This document shows, in pieces, positions 60,758 to 64,000 of a DNA stretch of 64,000 nt. The stretch spans positions 7,474-71,473 of the forward strand of contig NJBP01000003.1 in assembly GCA_005223085.1 (NCBI GenBank). Reading direction: 5' to 3'. Under the pieces are notes generated by a model that searched no databases, was not told the DNA's origin, and saw only the letters and a program-made list of their open reading frames with translations. The DNA comes from Candidatus Aerophobetes bacterium Ae_b3b (GTDB lineage Bacteria > Aerophobota > Aerophobia > Aerophobales > AE-B3A). Within the stretch, counting starts at the first letter, position 1. Every line of letters begins with the position of its first letter. The position numbers and the translations under genes were made by a program.

Positions 60758-60975
60758 AATATCTCCTTTTTCTTCAAAAATTTTTTTCGGTGCTACCTGT
60801 TCTTCTCGTCTACGACGGTGGGGTATCTGTCAGCCATTTTCAAGTCCTACTGCCAAAGGTCACATTCGTCTCCAGTAACGAATTTACTGGCAGATGTTTA
60901 CTGCCCTAACCTATTTTGGAATTTTGACATAGAAACCGGTGCTTTTTGACCCGCGGCTGCCCGTTGGCTAGAGCT
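60758..60975. other. Gap with small hairpin
   Basis: No gene seen. CCAGTAA-CGAAT-TTACTGG (60,872-60,890) is a perfect 7-bp hairpin and GGCAG ... CTGCC follows at once. Could end or attenuate the isomerase transcript. Confidence 0.35.
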
Positions 60976-61893
60976 CTAATAGTCTATACTGGTAGTGCTC
61001 TTCCAGTATTCGACGCTCTCCTTAATATCTTCTAATACCTTTTTTTCATCAGCTTCAAAGGGATGTATTATTTCGAGGAACAAATATACTTCGTCTGTTC
61101 CGGATTTCTGGATACTCTTCAGTATCCTTTCAGGCTCAATGATTCCCTTTTTATTAAATTCTTTTGTGAAGGGCCAGTGTGAGTCCAATATTCCATCGGT
61201 TTGCTGGATGTGAATTGCCGGAGATAGGGGGGCGAACTCCTCTAACCATGCATAAGGGTCTCTATCTTTACCCGATGTATCCACTGCACACTGGTGTCCT
61301 ACATCAAGGCAAAAATTGATGGGAACGGCAGACCCTTTATTGACTTCAGTGTGGAAATTCCTGGCTTCTTCCATTGTGTGGCATATCTCCCGGGCTAAAG
61401 GTGTTGGTTCCCACAGAAAAAATTCCTGGTCTTCGAGGGCAGCCAATTGTGCCAGATGTTGAAGTGACTCAATTAATTGCTTGATTAAACTTTCTTTCCG
61501 AGAAGGTGTATTAAAATCTCTCATAGAAAAAGCACCAAGAGGTCCTCCCGTTCCTCGTGCTCCCATTTCACTGGTCATAAATACTGCTTCCTCACACCAG
61601 CGCAGGGCATCATGACGAATCCCTACGTCTGGATGGAGAAGTTGATTAAAGGAATACGAGGCAATACCGGGAAAGGTAGTATGAATTTCCAAACCATAGC
61701 TGCCAGCTGTCTTTTTTATTTTCTCACTCATTTTACGTCTTGCTGGCTGGCTAACCCCTGGATCAAGTAAATCCCAGCTAAATTGTACGTACCTGAGTTT
61801 CAATTCTTCTGCTATTATTCTGCACCATTCTTCAGGCTCTGGCCATCTTTTTACTGCAAAACAATTATTGATGCCCAATGTAATTTTGCTCAT
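60976..61893 (-). CDS. Sugar phosphate isomerase/epimerase-like TIM-barrel protein
   Basis: A 305-residue protein of the xylose-isomerase-like TIM barrel (AP endonuclease 2) group: LGINNCFAVKRWPEPEEW at the N-terminus, EIHTTFPGIASYSF, EFFLWEPTPLA with the metal Glu, FCLDVGHQCAVD with Asp and His, HIQQTDGILDSHWPF. I use ATG 61,893 with GAGGAGG in front, rather than an upstream frame start. First gene of module 3, behind the promoter at 62.08 kb. Related enzymes isomerise or epimerise free sugars and sugar acids. Confidence 0.83.
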   Translation of the reverse strand: MSKITLGINNCFAVKRWPEPEEWCRIIAEELKLRYVQFSWDLLDPGVSQPARRKMSEKIKKTAGSYGLEIHTTFPGIASYSFNQLLHPDVGIRHDALRWCEEAVFMTSEMGARGTGGPLGAFSMRDFNTPSRKESLIKQLIESLQHLAQLAALEDQEFFLWEPTPLAREICHTMEEARNFHTEVNKGSAVPINFCLDVGHQCAVDTSGKDRDPYAWLEEFAPLSPAIHIQQTDGILDSHWPFTKEFNKKGIIEPERILKSIQKSGTDEVYLFLEIIHPFEADEKKVLEDIKESVEYWKSTTSIDY

Positions 61894-61971
61894 TGCCTCC
61901 TCCTCTTTATCAGGTTCGTCAAGCTCCTCCAAGGAAAGAGTTTTTCCTTATTAGATTTAGTGCTAACTCCC

Positions 61972-62070
61972 CACCTGTAAGGATGGGGATGAGAGCGTTT
62001 CCTGCAAGAATTGCAGGACAAGCGGAGCTTGAATTATGAAAGCACCACGTCTGTAAAAGCGTGAGTATCT
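61972..62070. mobile_element. Possible right-end remnant of an IS200/IS605-type element
   Basis: A run of small hairpins: CCCCA ... TGGGG, then CCTGCAA-GAA-TTGCAGG (62,001-62,017), then ATGAAAGCACCACG ... AGCGTGAG. The order and the GAAGCACC-type core followed by a short hairpin resemble the non-coding 3' ends of tnpB elements. No transposase or tnpB is left. Weak. Confidence 0.25.
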
Positions 62071-62076
62071 ATATCA

Positions 62077-62104
62077 ATTATGCCATCCAAGATGAATCTG
62101 TCAA
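62077..62104 (-). promoter_or_regulatory. Sigma-70 promoter at right edge of module 3
   Basis: On the minus strand TTGACA (62,104-62,099) and CATAAT (62,082-62,077) are 16 bp apart. It reads toward the isomerase gene. Its place relative to lplA matches the promoters at 21.9 and 45.7 kb relative to the lplA scraps. Confidence 0.65.
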
Positions 62105-62197
62105 GGAAAAATGAGAGTTTCCCCAAATTCTACCTAAAATCTTAAGCTTTGACATGCAAAAAGTCCTTTTCCACTTTATCATCTTCTCAATCGCTCT

Positions 62198-62488
62198 TTA
62201 ATTCAGCACTTTAGGAAAAACGATATGAAATTTTTGGGAATCTCCGGTAACATTTTTCCTTACCTTACTGTCAATACTTCTACCTTGCTTAAGATAATCA
62301 ACGAACCGAAAATAACAGCCCGTCAAAACATAAGATATCGTCTTATTCTCCAGTTTTTCTCTATTTTTCCATAGATAGAGTCACCCTTCCTGCAATAAAT
62401 CATCCTGGTCCGCCTTATTGTCGGTAACGTCGCCAGCAATTTTTTGTAGCTTTGTTTCTAACTTTTCTACTGCTTCGGTAAATTCCAT
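62198..62488 (-). pseudogene. Sigma-70-like factor gene, broken by in-frame TGA
   Basis: ATG 62,488 opens 35 codons ending ADQDDLLQEG, then TGA (62,383-62,381), then 60 more open codons starting LYLWKNREKLENK and a TAA at 62,200-62,198. Read through, DDLLQEG-x-LYLW is the region-2 pattern of sigma-70-like factors (DLxQExxxxLW). The TGA stands where a Leu is usual, one base from TTA or TTG. Region 4 is missing, so it is most likely decayed. A piece of its start occurs in scar 2. Confidence 0.6.
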
Positions 62489-62542
62489 CTTTTCCCGACT
62501 TTCAGTTTAAGAAGGTGACTCTACAGGAAGAGGAAACTATAT

Positions 62543-63274
62543 CTATCTTCGGTAATTCCAGTTTCGAGTGCTGTATTTGATCTGCCTTAACTCCTGAGAT
62601 AGTTTCACTTCCTCTTTGGTTAACTGGCCAGGTAGTAATCTTATCCCTAATCTTTTTTCAAATCCCCAAACTAGACTATCTATAATTTTCCCCCTATCTT
62701 TTTTCTGTTTGCTATTTTTAGAGGTAATTTTGTTATCCATCAGGATCGATCCGTGTTGGAAAAAGGCTCTGTTTCTTCTCCTTTGAGCGCTTCCCCCAAT
62801 TTTTCTACCCTCTTCAACGACGTCATATTTTGAGGGAATGACAAAACAAAAATAGGGATCAGGCCCTTTGGTCTCTTTTCTTTCTAACTCGGCATTTATC
62901 CCCAAATTTTGTAGACCGAGGATTATAGCCTCATGAACTAACTGCTGGGTTTTTGTAATATCCCTAAAGGTAGGAAATTCATTGGTAGAGCAAGCTAAAG
63001 AATAGGTTATCTCATTTCTATGAAGTATCGCGCCTCCTCCGGTAAAGCGCCTCACAATGGTGAGTTTTTGTCTTTTGTATTCTTTTAAGGAAGGATCTTC
63101 TATTCTCTGAAAGTAGCCGATGGAGATAGCCGCTGGTTTCCAGGCATAGAATCGAAGGGTAGCAGGAAGGCCCAGTTTCTCTCTCATCAGGAATACGGCC
63201 TCGTCTATAGCCATATTGGTATAGGCATCTAGATAGCCAGAATCAATCAATCGCCACTCTTTTTTTCTTTCCAT
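62543..63274 (-). CDS. lplA: Lipoate-protein ligase A family protein
   Basis: A 243-residue biotin/lipoate ligase-fold protein. [11 protein letters not shown] carries the lipoyl-AMP-binding glycines, KIGGSAQRR the catalytic lysine, and GSILMD the following strand. It attaches lipoate (or octanoate) to lipoyl domains such as GcvH. It overlaps gcvPB by 28 bases, fitting a glycine cleavage operon. The C-terminal accessory domain of long LplA forms is absent, so it could be an LplA2/LipM-like transferase. Fragments of diverged copies lie at 22.0-22.5 and 45.9 kb. Confidence 0.9.
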   Translation of the reverse strand: MERKKEWRLIDSGYLDAYTNMAIDEAVFLMREKLGLPATLRFYAWKPAAISIGYFQRIEDPSLKEYKRQKLTIVRRFTGGGAILHRNEITYSLACSTNEFPTFRDITKTQQLVHEAIILGLQNLGINAELERKETKGPDPYFCFVIPSKYDVVEEGRKIGGSAQRRRNRAFFQHGSILMDNKITSKNSKQKKDRGKIIDSLVWGFEKRLGIRLLPGQLTKEEVKLSQELRQIKYSTRNWNYRR

Positions 63275-64000
63275 CTCAGCTTTAGCTCTTTAGCTGCCTT
63301 TACCTCATCCAGCCGACCAATGGACAAATTATGGGGAGCCTGCTTAACTAAAGAGGGATCCTCGTCTATCTCTTTTCTAATTTGAATCATAGAAGATACA
63401 AAGGCATCCAGGGTTTCCTTGGACTCGGTCTCGGTAGGCTCAATCATTAAGGCTTCTTTCACAATTAAGGGAAAATATATAGTAGGAGGATGAAAGCCGA
63501 AGTCCAAAAGGCGTTTAGCAATGTCCAGGGTTCTTACATCCTTCATCTTTCCCTCTACTCCCGAAAGAACAAACTCGTGCATACAGGGTTGATCGTAAGG
63601 AAGATAAAAATACTTCTTTAGTCTTTCCATCAAATAATTTGCATTTAAAACAGCATTATGGCTTATCTTCTTTAATCCTTTTTTCCCCAGAGATCTTAGA
63701 TAACAGTATGCTTTTATGATGACTTCGATGTTCCCATAAAAAGATCTGACCTTTCCTATAGACCCGGCTCTATCATAGTCAAGATAATAACCTTTCTTAT
63801 CTTTTTCTACCGCAGGCACAGGTAAATAGGGAGCGAGTTTCTCTTTTGCTCCTAGGGGTCCTGAACCGGGGCCTCCTCCTCCATGAGGGGTGGAAAAAGT
63901 CTTGTGGAGATTAAAGTGCATTATATCTATCCCCAAATCAGATGGTCTAACTATCCCCAAGAGAGCATTTAGATTGGCCCCGTCAAGGTAAAGAAAGCCT
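63247..64000 (-). CDS. gcvPB: Glycine dehydrogenase (decarboxylating) subunit 2, cut by window edge
   Basis: 251 C-terminal residues, open to the window edge. [10 protein letters not shown] and [21 protein letters not shown] are the PLP-site signature of GcvPB; the Lys in NLHKT binds PLP. With GcvPA it decarboxylates glycine and passes the aminomethyl group to lipoyl-GcvH. The N-terminal half lies beyond 64,000. Its overlap with lplA shows a shared operon. Confidence 0.95.
   Translation of the reverse strand, partial: GFLYLDGANLNALLGIVRPSDLGIDIMHFNLHKTFSTPHGGGGPGSGPLGAKEKLAPYLPVPAVEKDKKGYYLDYDRAGSIGKVRSFYGNIEVIIKAYCYLRSLGKKGLKKISHNAVLNANYLMERLKKYFYLPYDQPCMHEFVLSGVEGKMKDVRTLDIAKRLLDFGFHPPTIYFPLIVKEALMIEPTETESKETLDAFVSSMIQIRKEIDEDPSLVKQAPHNLSIGRLDEVKAAKELKLRWKEKKSGD

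Noticed and set aside
1-64000. tRNA, rRNA, CRISPR array, integrase or phage genes
   Set aside because: None seen by eye on either strand; lack of integrase and tRNA argues against a classical integrative island.

Overview
The window is a bacterial chromosome segment of moderate A+T content. It carries no tRNA, rRNA or CRISPR array that I can see. The housekeeping genes (tsaD, accA, gyrB, gyrA, fabD, lpdA, lplA, gcvPB) are clearly bacterial. The accessory genes are almost all for uptake and breakdown of peptides, amino acids, N-heterocycle-like compounds, polyamine-like compounds and sugar acids, which fits an anaerobic amino-acid fermenter. I cannot name the phylum from sequence alone; an uncultured lineage is plausible.

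Layout. (1) 1-11,090, + strand core: the end of lpdA, tsaD, a gap with two abutting DnaA-box sequences and a strong promoter, then PHP phosphoesterase, ctpA-type protease, YibQ-like deacetylase, accA, gyrB, gyrA and fabD packed as one probable operon. (2) 11,150-61,893, - strand accessory island of about 50 kb holding six ABC transporters with their enzymes: a D-peptide cassette (tdh/kbl, M55 D-aminopeptidase, Dpp1); a hydantoin-type racemase, polyamine-type transporter and DUF917 cassette; a second Dpp system with nitroreductase-fold and M20 peptidase genes; a Liv transporter flanked by two NicX-like proteins and followed upstream by a second Asp/Glu racemase; a second Pot system with an SDR; and a sugar transporter without ATPase, with an amidohydrolase, ApnO-like dehydrogenase, XylB-like kinase, VOC protein, D-threonine-aldolase/D-serine-dehydratase-like enzyme and a TIM-barrel isomerase. 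(3) 62,198-64,000, - strand core: a broken sigma-factor-like gene, lplA and gcvPB.

The most striking structure is inside the island. At 21.9-22.95 kb and 45.75-46.33 kb there are mosaic scars made of pieces of core genes whose intact copies lie at the two island edges: lplA-gyrA-kbl in the first, sigma-lplA-fabD in the second. All pieces keep the orientation and order of the intact locus, and their differences from the intact copies are mostly synonymous. I read this as repeated acquisition of cassettes at one chromosomal address (between fabD/kbl and lplA), each event leaving a diverged copy of the flanking genes as a scar. The three resulting modules carry different transport systems.

Recurrent regulatory architecture: four SBP genes (Dpp1, Pot1, Dpp2, sugar) are followed by a perfect stem-loop before the permease genes, and Pot2, whose SBP gene is last, has one behind it. 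Three SBP genes are preceded by short ORFs that end at or near the SBP start. Two SBP leaders (Liv and Pot2) share a roughly 100-nt element that can fold into a hairpin. Consensus-like sigma-70 promoters are visible at several module boundaries. The glycine-producing enzymes (KBL/TDH, D-threonine-aldolase-like) lie close to glycine-cleavage genes (gcvPB, lplA, lpdA), suggesting threonine and glycine as a metabolic hub; that link is inference.
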